32,737 bases of DNA from Propionibacteriaceae bacterium (GTDB lineage: Bacteria; Actinomycetota; Actinomycetes; Propionibacteriales; Propionibacteriaceae). The notes below the pieces were generated by a model. It ran no database searches, was not told where the DNA came from, and saw nothing but the letters and a program-made list of their open reading frames with translations. The position numbers and the translations under genes are program-made. Location: contig JAISTE010000072.1 of NCBI GenBank assembly GCA_031272825.1, positions 1 to 32,737 of the forward strand. Reading direction: 5' to 3'. The stretch's first letter is position 1. Each line of letters opens with the position of its first letter. Of the stretch, positions 8,632 to 16,797 are shown in pieces.

Positions 8632-8676
8632 CCTCGCCTCTCGCCTCTCGCCTCTCGCCTCTCGCCCCTCGCCCCC
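8632..8676. repeat. 7-bp simple tandem repeat (CCTCTCG)n
   Basis: CCCTCGCCTCTCGCCTCTCGCCTCTCGCCTCTCGCCCCTCGCC read directly. Confidence 0.85.
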
Positions 8677-8743
8677 CAATCTTCTGTAATCGATTTCACG
8701 AGCCCTTCTTGCTCGTCTAGACTTTGCTTTGTCTGGCTCGCTG

Positions 8744-8790
8744 TTGACAGGCACGCGAGCCTGGCAGTAGGGTATTGAAACGATTCAATA
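8744..8790 (+). promoter_or_regulatory. Promoter overlapped by LacI-type operator, upstream of the carbohydrate operon
   Basis: TTGACA (8744-8749), 18-bp spacer, TAGGGT (8768-8773); near-perfect 18-bp palindrome TATTGAAACGATTCAATA (8773-8790) with central CG. Confidence 0.65.
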
Positions 8791-8822
8791 CTGTTGGATG
8801 ACAGATTTCGCGAGGAGGCGAA

Positions 8823-10301
8823 ATGTCTGAGGCTTATATGGCCGCTGTGGACTTGGGCGCGTCCAGCGGGCGCGTGATACTCGGCGTGCTCGGTTCAGGG
8901 AAGTTCGAGCTGCGCGAGATGAAGCGCTTCCCCAACGGCCCCACACAAATGGACGACGGCATCCACTGGGACGCCGAAACGCTATTCGCAAATATCAAAG
9001 ACGGCATTCAGAAGGCCATCGATGCATCCGGCGGGGAACTGCGCTCGGTGGCCGTCGATACTTGGGGCGTCGACTACGGGCGATTTTCCGGCGGTCAGCT
9101 GCTGGAGCCGCCCTTCAATTACCGCGACGGACGAACTAACGGAATCCCCGAAAAATTCTTCCAGTCCTTCCCGCGCTCTCAGCTCTATGCCGAGGCCGGG
9201 CTGCAGGTGATGGACTTCAATACCATCTTCCAGTACGCCGCTTCCCAGGACATGGACTGGGCCGGGGTCGACCGGGTGTTGCTCATGCCTGACCTGTTCT
9301 CATATTGGCTGTGCGGCGCGGAAGTGGCCGAGGTCACCATCGCCTCGACGACCGGGCTTGTGAACCCCCGAACCCGCCAGTGGGCACCCAAGCTCACCGC
9401 CCACTTGGCCGATGAGTACGGGCTGCCGTTCCCCGGCGTCCTGCCCCGGCTTGTCGAACCGGGCACGATCCTAGGCAAGACTAAACCCGGGATGTTCAGC
9501 CAGCAGCTCGACGTCATCGCGGTCGGCGGACACGACACCGCCTCAGCGGTTGCCTCCGTTCCGGCATCCACAAGCAATTTCGCGTTCATCTCCTCGGGCA
9601 CCTGGTCGCTGGTCGGTTTGGAGCTGCCCGAGCCGGTGCTCAGCGCCGAATCCGAAGCCGCCGATTTCACCAACGAGCTCGGCGTCGACGGCACAGTCAG
9701 GTATCTCAAGAACGTTATGGGCCTGTGGGTGCAAAACGAATGTATGCGCATATGGCGCGAGCAGGGCCGCGAACAGAACCTCATCGAGTTGCTGATCGAA
9801 GCCGCCAAGAGACCGGCGTTGGACGTCGTCGTAGATGTGACGGACGATCGGCTCCTGCCGCCGCAAGACATGCCCGCCACGTTGAAGCTCTTGGCCGCCG
9901 AGCACGGGCAGGTACTGGACGACGATCCGGTCGCCGTCACTCGCTGCGTGATGGACTCCCTGGCCCTGGCCTACCGCTCCACGATCACCCAGGCCGCCAA
10001 GCTGGCCGAGCGGCAGGTGGACGTGGTGCAGATCGTCGGCGGGGGGTCGCAAAACAAGCTGCTCACCCAGCTCACCGCCGAAGCTACAGGGCTGCCGGTC
10101 GTGGCCGGGCCAGTGGAGGGGACGGCGATGGGCAATCTGCTCGTCCAAGCCCGGGCGCTCGGGCTGCTGCAAGGCGATCTGCTGGCCCTGCGCGAAGTCG
10201 CCAAACGCTCGTCCGAACTCGTCGAATACGCCCCCGGCAAGCTGGATCTCCCGCAAGAACGCTGGGACGCAGCACTGGAACTCGTAAAAGGAAAGAAATG
10301 A
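8823..10301 (+). CDS. FGGY-family carbohydrate kinase, rhamnulokinase-like
   Basis: 492 aa; MAAVDLGASSGRVILG, VAVDTWGVDYGR, VGGHDTASAV, FISSGTWSLVGLE, QIVGGGSQNKLLTQLTAEATGLPVVAGPVEGTAMGN; RBS GAGGAGG. Confidence 0.9.
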   Translation: MSEAYMAAVDLGASSGRVILGVLGSGKFELREMKRFPNGPTQMDDGIHWDAETLFANIKDGIQKAIDASGGELRSVAVDTWGVDYGRFSGGQLLEPPFNYRDGRTNGIPEKFFQSFPRSQLYAEAGLQVMDFNTIFQYAASQDMDWAGVDRVLLMPDLFSYWLCGAEVAEVTIASTTGLVNPRTRQWAPKLTAHLADEYGLPFPGVLPRLVEPGTILGKTKPGMFSQQLDVIAVGGHDTASAVASVPASTSNFAFISSGTWSLVGLELPEPVLSAESEAADFTNELGVDGTVRYLKNVMGLWVQNECMRIWREQGREQNLIELLIEAAKRPALDVVVDVTDDRLLPPQDMPATLKLLAAEHGQVLDDDPVAVTRCVMDSLALAYRSTITQAAKLAERQVDVVQIVGGGSQNKLLTQLTAEATGLPVVAGPVEGTAMGNLLVQARALGLLQGDLLALREVAKRSSELVEYAPGKLDLPQERWDAALELVKGKK

Positions 10302-11464
10302 AAATCGTCAACACCCACGTGCACATGCCGCCGAATTTCTCGGCCTTCGATACCGTCGCCGAGTGCGTGGAAGCCGCGATGGCCGAGGGGGCCGCCGCGA
10401 TCGGCATCTCCAACTTCTACGATCAGTCCGTCTACCGCGTGTTCGCCGATCTGGCCGAGGCCGCGCACATCCTGCCGCTGTTCGGGCTGGAGTTCATCAC
10501 GCTCGATCCGGAGCTCGAATCGCTGGGTATCAAGGTGAACGACCCGGCCAACCCCGGCCGCATGTACCTCACCGGCAAGGGCATTTCCCCGTTCATCGCC
10601 AAATCGGCCACCGCCGAGGCGACGGCTCGGGCCATCCGCGAGGGCAACGATGCGCGCGCCCGCCAGCAGATCGAGCAGGTCGCCGCCTGGTTCTCCGCCA
10701 ACGGCTACGAGACCGGCATAACCGCAGGAACGATTGCCAAACAGGTGGCCCTGCGCGGGGACGTCCCCGTCGAATGGGTCTCCATTCAAGAGCGCCACAT
10801 CGCGCGTGCGTTCGAAGAATGGGTGAGCGCGCTGCCCGAAGGCGAGCGCATCCGCGCGCTGGAGGCCGTCTTCGGCGGCCCCGCCAAATCGCCTGATAAC
10901 CCGGTGTCACTGCAGGGAGAAATCCGCTCGCGGCTGCTCAAGGCCGGAACCCCCGGCTTCGTGCCCGAGGTGCCGCTCAGCTTCGACACCGCCTACCAGT
11001 ACATCCTGGAGATGAAGGGCATCCCCGTCTATCCGACGCTGGCCGACGGTGTGCTGCCCGTCTGCCAGTACGAAACGCCGCCCGCCGAGCTGGCCCAGAA
11101 GCTGCTTGACAAGGGCATTTATGCCGCCGAGATCATTCCGATCCGCAACACTCGGGCCGTCACCGACGAGTACGTAAAGGCGTTCACAGAGGCCGGGTTG
11201 GTCGTCATGGCGGGCACCGAGCACAACACGCTGGATCGCATCCCGTTCGACCCTGCCTGCGTCGATGGCCCGCTCAGTGATTACGCGAGAGCCGAGTTTT
11301 ACAAGGGGACGTGCGTGGTCGCGGCCCACCAGCAGCGCATCGCCGAGGGGCGGCCCGGGTTCGTCGATGCCGAAGGGAATCGCACTGCCGCACCCGTGGC
11401 GTCGTTTATCGAGCTCGGCAAGGAACTTATCGAAAACCCAGCAAGTCGAAAGGTGGTGGCATGA
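10298..11464 (+). CDS. Divergent PHP-like metal-dependent hydrolase, function unknown
   Basis: 388 aa from ATG 10298 (ATGA overlap with kinase stop). NTHVHMPPN at N-terminus, GLEFITL, MAGTEHNTLDRIPFDP; the N-terminal extension in the track ORF (9725-) is antisense/out-of-frame read-through. Confidence 0.75.
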   Translation: MKIVNTHVHMPPNFSAFDTVAECVEAAMAEGAAAIGISNFYDQSVYRVFADLAEAAHILPLFGLEFITLDPELESLGIKVNDPANPGRMYLTGKGISPFIAKSATAEATARAIREGNDARARQQIEQVAAWFSANGYETGITAGTIAKQVALRGDVPVEWVSIQERHIARAFEEWVSALPEGERIRALEAVFGGPAKSPDNPVSLQGEIRSRLLKAGTPGFVPEVPLSFDTAYQYILEMKGIPVYPTLADGVLPVCQYETPPAELAQKLLDKGIYAAEIIPIRNTRAVTDEYVKAFTEAGLVVMAGTEHNTLDRIPFDPACVDGPLSDYARAEFYKGTCVVAAHQQRIAEGRPGFVDAEGNRTAAPVASFIELGKELIENPASRKVVA

Positions 11465-13410
11465 GCCACGCAGCTGAAATCATCGAGGTGGCCAACCGCT
11501 TCGGCGCCGACCTCGAATACACCCGCGCGGGCGGCGGCAACTGCTCGTATAAGCAAGACGGCGTTCTGTATATCAAGCCCAGCGGGGTTTCGATGGCATC
11601 GCTGACCGAGGCCGATCTGGTGCCGCTCAAGCTCGACGTCCTCATGGATGCGTTGTACTCGGATAAGCCTGTTGACGGCGATCCGGTTCGCGTTGCCGCC
11701 CAGGCCGCGCAGCTGGGCAACTATGAGCGACGGCCGTCGGTGGAGATTCTCTTCCATGCTCTGATGCCCGAGACCCTGGTTTTCCACACACACCCGCTGG
11801 TCGCCAACGCCCTCACCTGCAACGCCGACGCCGAGGAGCTCACCGAAAAACTGTTCGGTGACAAGGCGGTTTACGTGCCTTACACCGACCCCGGGGTTCC
11901 GCTCGCCCGCGAGGTCGACGCCCGGCGCAAGGCCTTCACCGCGCGCACCGGCCTGGCCGCGCCCCCGATCACGTTCCTGGGCAACCACGGGTTCATCGTC
12001 GCCGGGGAGACCGGCGCCGAGGTGTCCGAGCGCGTCGAATGGCTGACGGCCGTGATCCAGGGGGCGATTGATTCCGCGCCCGCCGCTGCGTCCGAGGGCG
12101 ATGCGCAGAATGTCGACGACCTGATCCTCGCGCTCGCGCCGACCCTGCGCGGGCTGCTCGGCGATACCGCGCTCCCGATCGTCACCTCGGATTCGAGCGC
12201 GTTCGTCCAAGCTAACGCGACCGCCGACAACGCCATCGTCGCCCAAGGCCCGCTCATCCCAGACCAGATCGTCTACGCGGGCTCGCTGCCGCTCGTCGTC
12301 GAAGATTCCGATCCCGAGAAGGCAAAACAAGCTCTCGGTGCATATAAAGAGGCCAACGGCGTCAACCCGAACGTGGTCGTCGTACCAGGAAAAGTAGTGT
12401 TCGGGGTTGGGGCGAGCCTGGCCGCGGCCCAAACCGCCCTCGGGACCTTCACCGATTCGCTGCGGGTGGCGCGCGACGCCAACGCCATCGGTTCCGTGCG
12501 CACCCTCACCGCCGAGCAGCGGCATTTCATCGAGCATTGGGAATCCGAGTCCTACCGCAAGAAGATCAACGCATCGGCCCACACTGGGCGGCTGGATGGC
12601 AAGGTCGTGCTGATCACCGGGGCCGCGCAGGGATTCGGGCTGGGGATAACCGAAGAGGTCATCTCCGAAGGGGCCACGGTCGTCCTCGCTGATCTCAACT
12701 TTGAGCTGGCTGAGGCGAACGCCGAGCGGCTGGCCGGTCAGCACGGGCAGGGCCGGGCGCTGGCCGTCAAGGTGAACGTTTCCGACGAAGAATCCCAAGC
12801 CGAGGCCATTACCCAGGTGGTGAAGGCGCTGGGCGGGGTCGACGTCTTCATCTCGAACGCCGGAATCGCGCGGGCCGGATCGGTGTACGAGCAGACCGCG
12901 CAGATTTTCGATCTGGTGACGTCGGTCAACTACAAGGGATATTTCCTGGGGGTGAAGGCCGTCGCCCCGATCATGCGGGCCCAGCACCGGGCTAACCCGG
13001 GCGTGTGGCTGGACATCATCGAGATCAACTCGAAGTCCGGCCTGGAGGGCTCGAAGCGCAACTTCGCCTACTCAGGCTCGAAGTTCGGCGGCATCGGCCT
13101 CACGCAGTCTTTCGCGCTCGAACTGGTCGAGGACGGCATCAAGGTCAACGCCATCTGCCCCGGCAACTATCTCGACGGGCCGCTGTGGTCCGATCCCGAG
13201 CGCGGGCTGTTCGTGCAATACCTGAACGCCGGGAAGGTCCCCGGCGCCAAGACCGTCCAAGACGTGCGCGACTACTACGAATCCAAGGTTCCCATTGGCC
13301 GCGGCTGCCTGCCGTCCGACCTTGCCAAGGCCGTGTACTACATCGTCGACCAGGCCTACGAGACGGGCCAAGCCGTGCCCGTCACCGGCGGCCAGAACAT
13401 GCTCAACTAA
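11461..13410 (+). CDS. Bifunctional class II aldolase / short-chain dehydrogenase fusion, SDR part SrlD-like
   Basis: 649 aa, ATGA overlap with preceding gene. Aldolase: YTRAGGGNCSYK, FHALMPETLVFHTHPLVANAL, LGNHGFIV. SDR: KVVLITGAAQGFGLGI, ISNAGIA, YSGSKFGGIGLTQSFALEL, YYESKVPIGRGCLPSDL...TGQAVPVTGGQNMLN. Confidence 0.88.
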   Translation: MSHAAEIIEVANRFGADLEYTRAGGGNCSYKQDGVLYIKPSGVSMASLTEADLVPLKLDVLMDALYSDKPVDGDPVRVAAQAAQLGNYERRPSVEILFHALMPETLVFHTHPLVANALTCNADAEELTEKLFGDKAVYVPYTDPGVPLAREVDARRKAFTARTGLAAPPITFLGNHGFIVAGETGAEVSERVEWLTAVIQGAIDSAPAAASEGDAQNVDDLILALAPTLRGLLGDTALPIVTSDSSAFVQANATADNAIVAQGPLIPDQIVYAGSLPLVVEDSDPEKAKQALGAYKEANGVNPNVVVVPGKVVFGVGASLAAAQTALGTFTDSLRVARDANAIGSVRTLTAEQRHFIEHWESESYRKKINASAHTGRLDGKVVLITGAAQGFGLGITEEVISEGATVVLADLNFELAEANAERLAGQHGQGRALAVKVNVSDEESQAEAITQVVKALGGVDVFISNAGIARAGSVYEQTAQIFDLVTSVNYKGYFLGVKAVAPIMRAQHRANPGVWLDIIEINSKSGLEGSKRNFAYSGSKFGGIGLTQSFALELVEDGIKVNAICPGNYLDGPLWSDPERGLFVQYLNAGKVPGAKTVQDVRDYYESKVPIGRGCLPSDLAKAVYYIVDQAYETGQAVPVTGGQNMLN

Positions 13411-13427
13411 CTCAACTGAGGAGAGAA

Positions 13428-15134
13428 ATGACATTCCCAGCAACCATCAAGGCCGTCCAGTTCGTCGGCAAGGATCAGATCGTCATCAACGACGCCAAAC
13501 CCCTGCCCGAGCTTCAGCCTCACGAAATCCTGCTTCAGCCCGAGGCCTGCGGCATCTGCTTTTCCGATACCAAGCTGCTCCACGCGTTCGAGGATCACCC
13601 GCGCAAATCCGAGGTTGTGTCCGTGAGCGTTTGCCCCGAATCGGCCTCCCACAAGTCCTTCGACCCTACGGTCGACGAAGCCGAGCTGCTCGCCGAGGTG
13701 GCCGCGATCCCGTCGTACAAGCCGAATATGAGCGCGACCGTGCCCGGGCACGAGCCGGTGGCGCGGATCGTCGCCGTCGGTTCTGCGGTGGAGCGCCATG
13801 AGGTCGGCGAGCGCGTGCTGGTTCAGACCGATTACCGCCACCTGCCGACCGCCCGCTCGAACGCCGCATTCGGCTACAACTTCGAGGGGGCCTTGCAAGA
13901 ATACGTGATCGTCGACGAGCGGGTCGTCATCGATCCCATGAGCGGCGAGCGCTTCCTCATTCCGGTTTCCGACGAGCCGACCGCCTCTCAGGTGGCGCTC
14001 ATCGAGCCGTGGGCGTGCGTCGAGGCCGCGTACGCCTGGGGCGAGCGGCAGGTTATCGAGACGGACGGACGCACGCTGGTCGTCGCCGATCCCGGGCATC
14101 TGGTGGCTGGGTTACTTGAGATTTTGGGTGACTCGCAGCCGGACGTCGTACAGCTGTTGGGTGAGCCCGGAGAACTGGCCGGATACGAGGGCCTGGTTCA
14201 GCTGGGCGCAAAACACGAAGTGGAGGGCGATTTTTCGGACATTATCTACTTCGGTGCTGACCCCGATCAGATCGAGTGGTTGGGTTCGATCCTCGCTCCG
14301 AAGGGCATCCTGAACGTGGTGACGGGCGGGGTCGAGATTTCCCGCGACGTTTCGGTCGACGTCGGGCGTGTGCACTACGACCTGATTCGTTTCATCGGGA
14401 CGAACGGGCACCTGGCCTCGGAGGCGTACAAGCGCATCCCGGAGCTATGCGAGCTTAAAGAGGGCGACAAGGTCGCGATCGTGGGAGCCGCCGGGCCGAT
14501 GGGGCTGATGCACACCATGCGCACGGCGGTCAGCGGCGTGGCGGGCGTCTCCATGGATGCCGTCGACGTCGACGATGCGCGCTTGGCGCACCTGGCTGAG
14601 GCCGTCGGGCCGTTCGCGGCCAAGAACGGAGTGCCCGCGACCTTCCGCAACTCGAAGACCGAGCCGCTGGAACCGGGCTATGACTACGTATCTTTGATGG
14701 TTCCGGCCCCCGTGCTGCTCTCGCAGGCCATCGGCCTGGCCGGGGACAATGCGGTGGTGAACGCGTTCGCGGGTTTTGCCGTCGGCACCCAGGCGGAGGT
14801 CGACTACAACGCGATCGCAGCCCGCGGGGTTTACCTGTGCGGGACGTCGGGCTCGCGCATCCAGGACATGAAGACGATGCTGGCCAAGGTCGAAGCCGGG
14901 GTGTTGGACACCAATGTCTCGCTGTGGGCCGTCACCGGCTTCGCGGGCTTCCAGGACGCCATCAACGCCGTCATCGACCGCACGAGCGGCGGCAAGATCA
15001 TGGTCTACCCGTCTGTTCCCGAGCTTGGCCTGACTCCGCTGGATAAGCTGGCCGAGACGCTGCCCGAGGTGGCCGCCAAGCTCGACAACGGTCGCTGGAC
15101 GAAGGCGGCGGAGCAGGCGCTGCTGGGCCGCTGA
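13428..15134 (+). CDS. Medium-chain alcohol dehydrogenase family, L-sorbose-1-phosphate reductase (SorE)-like, 568 aa with duplicated Rossmann-type region
   Basis: N-terminal ACGICFSD and VPGHEPVARIVAVG (GroES-like); KVAIVGAAGPMGLMHTM, DAVDVDDARLA, GVYLCGTSGSRIQDMK, SGGKIMVYPSV; RBS GAGGAGAG. Confidence 0.82.
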   Translation: MTFPATIKAVQFVGKDQIVINDAKPLPELQPHEILLQPEACGICFSDTKLLHAFEDHPRKSEVVSVSVCPESASHKSFDPTVDEAELLAEVAAIPSYKPNMSATVPGHEPVARIVAVGSAVERHEVGERVLVQTDYRHLPTARSNAAFGYNFEGALQEYVIVDERVVIDPMSGERFLIPVSDEPTASQVALIEPWACVEAAYAWGERQVIETDGRTLVVADPGHLVAGLLEILGDSQPDVVQLLGEPGELAGYEGLVQLGAKHEVEGDFSDIIYFGADPDQIEWLGSILAPKGILNVVTGGVEISRDVSVDVGRVHYDLIRFIGTNGHLASEAYKRIPELCELKEGDKVAIVGAAGPMGLMHTMRTAVSGVAGVSMDAVDVDDARLAHLAEAVGPFAAKNGVPATFRNSKTEPLEPGYDYVSLMVPAPVLLSQAIGLAGDNAVVNAFAGFAVGTQAEVDYNAIAARGVYLCGTSGSRIQDMKTMLAKVEAGVLDTNVSLWAVTGFAGFQDAINAVIDRTSGGKIMVYPSVPELGLTPLDKLAETLPEVAAKLDNGRWTKAAEQALLGR

Positions 15135-15171
15135 GCCATTGCAACTTTTTGCCTACACCGAGTAACCTACC

Positions 15172-15185
15172 CTTCAGCGCTGAAG
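15172..15185. promoter_or_regulatory. Perfect 14-bp palindrome upstream of the signalling operon, candidate operator
   Basis: CTTCAGCGCTGAAG at 15172-15185, 32 bp before the histidine kinase start. Confidence 0.35.
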
Positions 15186-15216
15186 TATCCCAGCACGGAG
15201 GCGCTGGAGGGGAACC

Positions 15217-16389
15217 TTGGCTGACTTGGAAGGCCGCAAACCTGGCACGCTCATGGCACGCGTTTACAAGGCCATGTTCATCGTGCGCGTGGTCTGCGCG
15301 GCCCTGCTCGTCATCGAAAACATCGCCGAGCTGGATTTCGGCTTCGATCTGTGGATCGCGGTGCTCGCCCTCGGGCTCTCCATCTACGGCTACATCAACT
15401 CGCGCGACGACCGCACGTGGACATGGATCGCCAGAACCCTGCTGGTGATCCATGTCCTGGTCGGTGCCATGGTGTACATCGCTAATCCGGAATCCGCAGT
15501 TTCACCGTCTTACTTCATGGTCACCGTGATGGCCCTCGGCGGCTCGCTGCTGCCGCTGCAGTGGATCGCGCTGGTGGCTTCAGATCTGCTTGTCGCGGTC
15601 GGGTTCGTGCTCGAACCCAGCCGCCCAAACGACCTCCACACCTACGCCCAGGTTTTCTCCGTGCTCGTGTTCTCCGTGGCCGGGTTCTACGTGGGCCGGC
15701 GGATGGTGTCCATCATCTCCCAGAACCAACACCAGTGGGGGCGGTTCGTAAAGATTCGCGAACAACGCTCGCTCGCCGAGGAACGGCTGCGGGCCACCTC
15801 CCGGATGCATGACACCGTCTCCAAAGAGGTGATGGGCTCGCTGATGCTCTCTCAGGAGCTCGACGCCAAACTACAAGACACCCCATACGCCGAAGAATCC
15901 GCCCAGCTGGTCGCCGGGCTGGAGAAGGCCCAGTTCGAATCCAGGCAGCTGCTCTTGGATCTGCGCGGGCGCGTCGACCCTTCGCTGGAGGAGGGCTTCG
16001 AGCAGGGGTTCGCCCGGCTCAAGCGGCAATATCCGTTCGAGATCGAGGTGGACACCGACCCCGAGTCGATGGCCTATCTTTCCGATTTCGAGCTGCAGAT
16101 CGTGCGGGTGGTGAGCGAGCTGGTCGAAAACGTGCACAGGCACGCGCACGCGACCAAGGTCGTCATCGTTATGAAGCGCGAATTCGGCGGGGCCTACATT
16201 TCCGTATCTGACAACGGCATCGGGATGCAGGGCGTCGATCTGGAGAAGAAGTGGGAGGACGGCCACTTCGGCATCCGGGGAATTCAGGAGGCGGTCTGGG
16301 CCAGGGGCGGGCGCTTCGAGGTCAAGACCGGGCCGGACGGAACCACGATAGAGATACATTTTCAAGTGCTTAGGGGGGCGTTCAATTGA
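15217..16389 (+). CDS. Membrane sensor histidine kinase (NarX/HisKA_3-like)
   Basis: 390 aa (TTG start); several N-terminal hydrophobic segments, RMHDTVSKEVMGSLMLS phospho-acceptor region, ENVHRHAHATKVVIVM and ISVSDNGIGMQG ATPase motifs, HFGIRGIQEAV. Confidence 0.88.
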   Translation: MADLEGRKPGTLMARVYKAMFIVRVVCAALLVIENIAELDFGFDLWIAVLALGLSIYGYINSRDDRTWTWIARTLLVIHVLVGAMVYIANPESAVSPSYFMVTVMALGGSLLPLQWIALVASDLLVAVGFVLEPSRPNDLHTYAQVFSVLVFSVAGFYVGRRMVSIISQNQHQWGRFVKIREQRSLAEERLRATSRMHDTVSKEVMGSLMLSQELDAKLQDTPYAEESAQLVAGLEKAQFESRQLLLDLRGRVDPSLEEGFEQGFARLKRQYPFEIEVDTDPESMAYLSDFELQIVRVVSELVENVHRHAHATKVVIVMKREFGGAYISVSDNGIGMQGVDLEKKWEDGHFGIRGIQEAVWARGGRFEVKTGPDGTTIEIHFQVLRGAFN

Positions 16390-16736
16390 AAATCTTGTTG
16401 GTTGACGACAACGCGACGATCCGCGCCGGGCTCCACTCAAAGCTCAAGCGGCTGGGGGTTGAGGGTGTAGTGGAGGCCGCCGATGGCGTCGAAGCGCTGG
16501 AGACGCTGGATAAACAGGCGTTTGACTTGGTGCTTTGCGATATGCGGATGCCGCGCTTGGACGGCCTGGGAGTGCTGCGCGAGGTCGTCGGCACCCCGGT
16601 GGTGATGCTTTCCAACTACGAAGACGAAGCGACGATCCAACTGGCGATGAACGCCGGCGCCGCGGGCTTCCTGTCCTACGGCGAGTTCTCGGACGCCAAG
16701 CTGCGGGAGATTCTGGAACTGGTGCCGGTCAGCTAA
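16386..16736 (+). CDS. Stand-alone response regulator receiver (no output domain)
   Basis: 116 aa; MKILLVDDNATIRAG, LVLCDMRMPRLDGLGVL, VVMLSNYEDEATI, NAGAAGFLSYGE. TTGA overlap with histidine kinase stop. Confidence 0.88.
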   Translation: MKILLVDDNATIRAGLHSKLKRLGVEGVVEAADGVEALETLDKQAFDLVLCDMRMPRLDGLGVLREVVGTPVVMLSNYEDEATIQLAMNAGAAGFLSYGEFSDAKLREILELVPVS

Positions 16737-16797
16737 TCCTCTGTTACCTTTCACCCGCCCAGAAGTAGTTACGGTTGTAGCTATGAAGGGACGTGAG

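Noticed and set aside
9725-10297. N-terminal extension of the PHP-like ORF (track start 9725)
   Set aside because: Overlaps the FGGY kinase in another frame with Arg/Gly-rich junk; ATG 10298 with a 4-nt overlap is the natural start.
11299-12987. 562-aa minus-strand ORF opposite the aldolase-SDR fusion
   Set aside because: High-GC mirror ORF without recognisable motifs; the plus strand has clear aldolase and SDR motifs and operon overlaps.
13005-13427. N-terminal extension of the dehydrogenase ORF
   Set aside because: Overlaps the SDR coding region in another frame; ATG 13428 with a GAGGAGAG RBS is the credible start.
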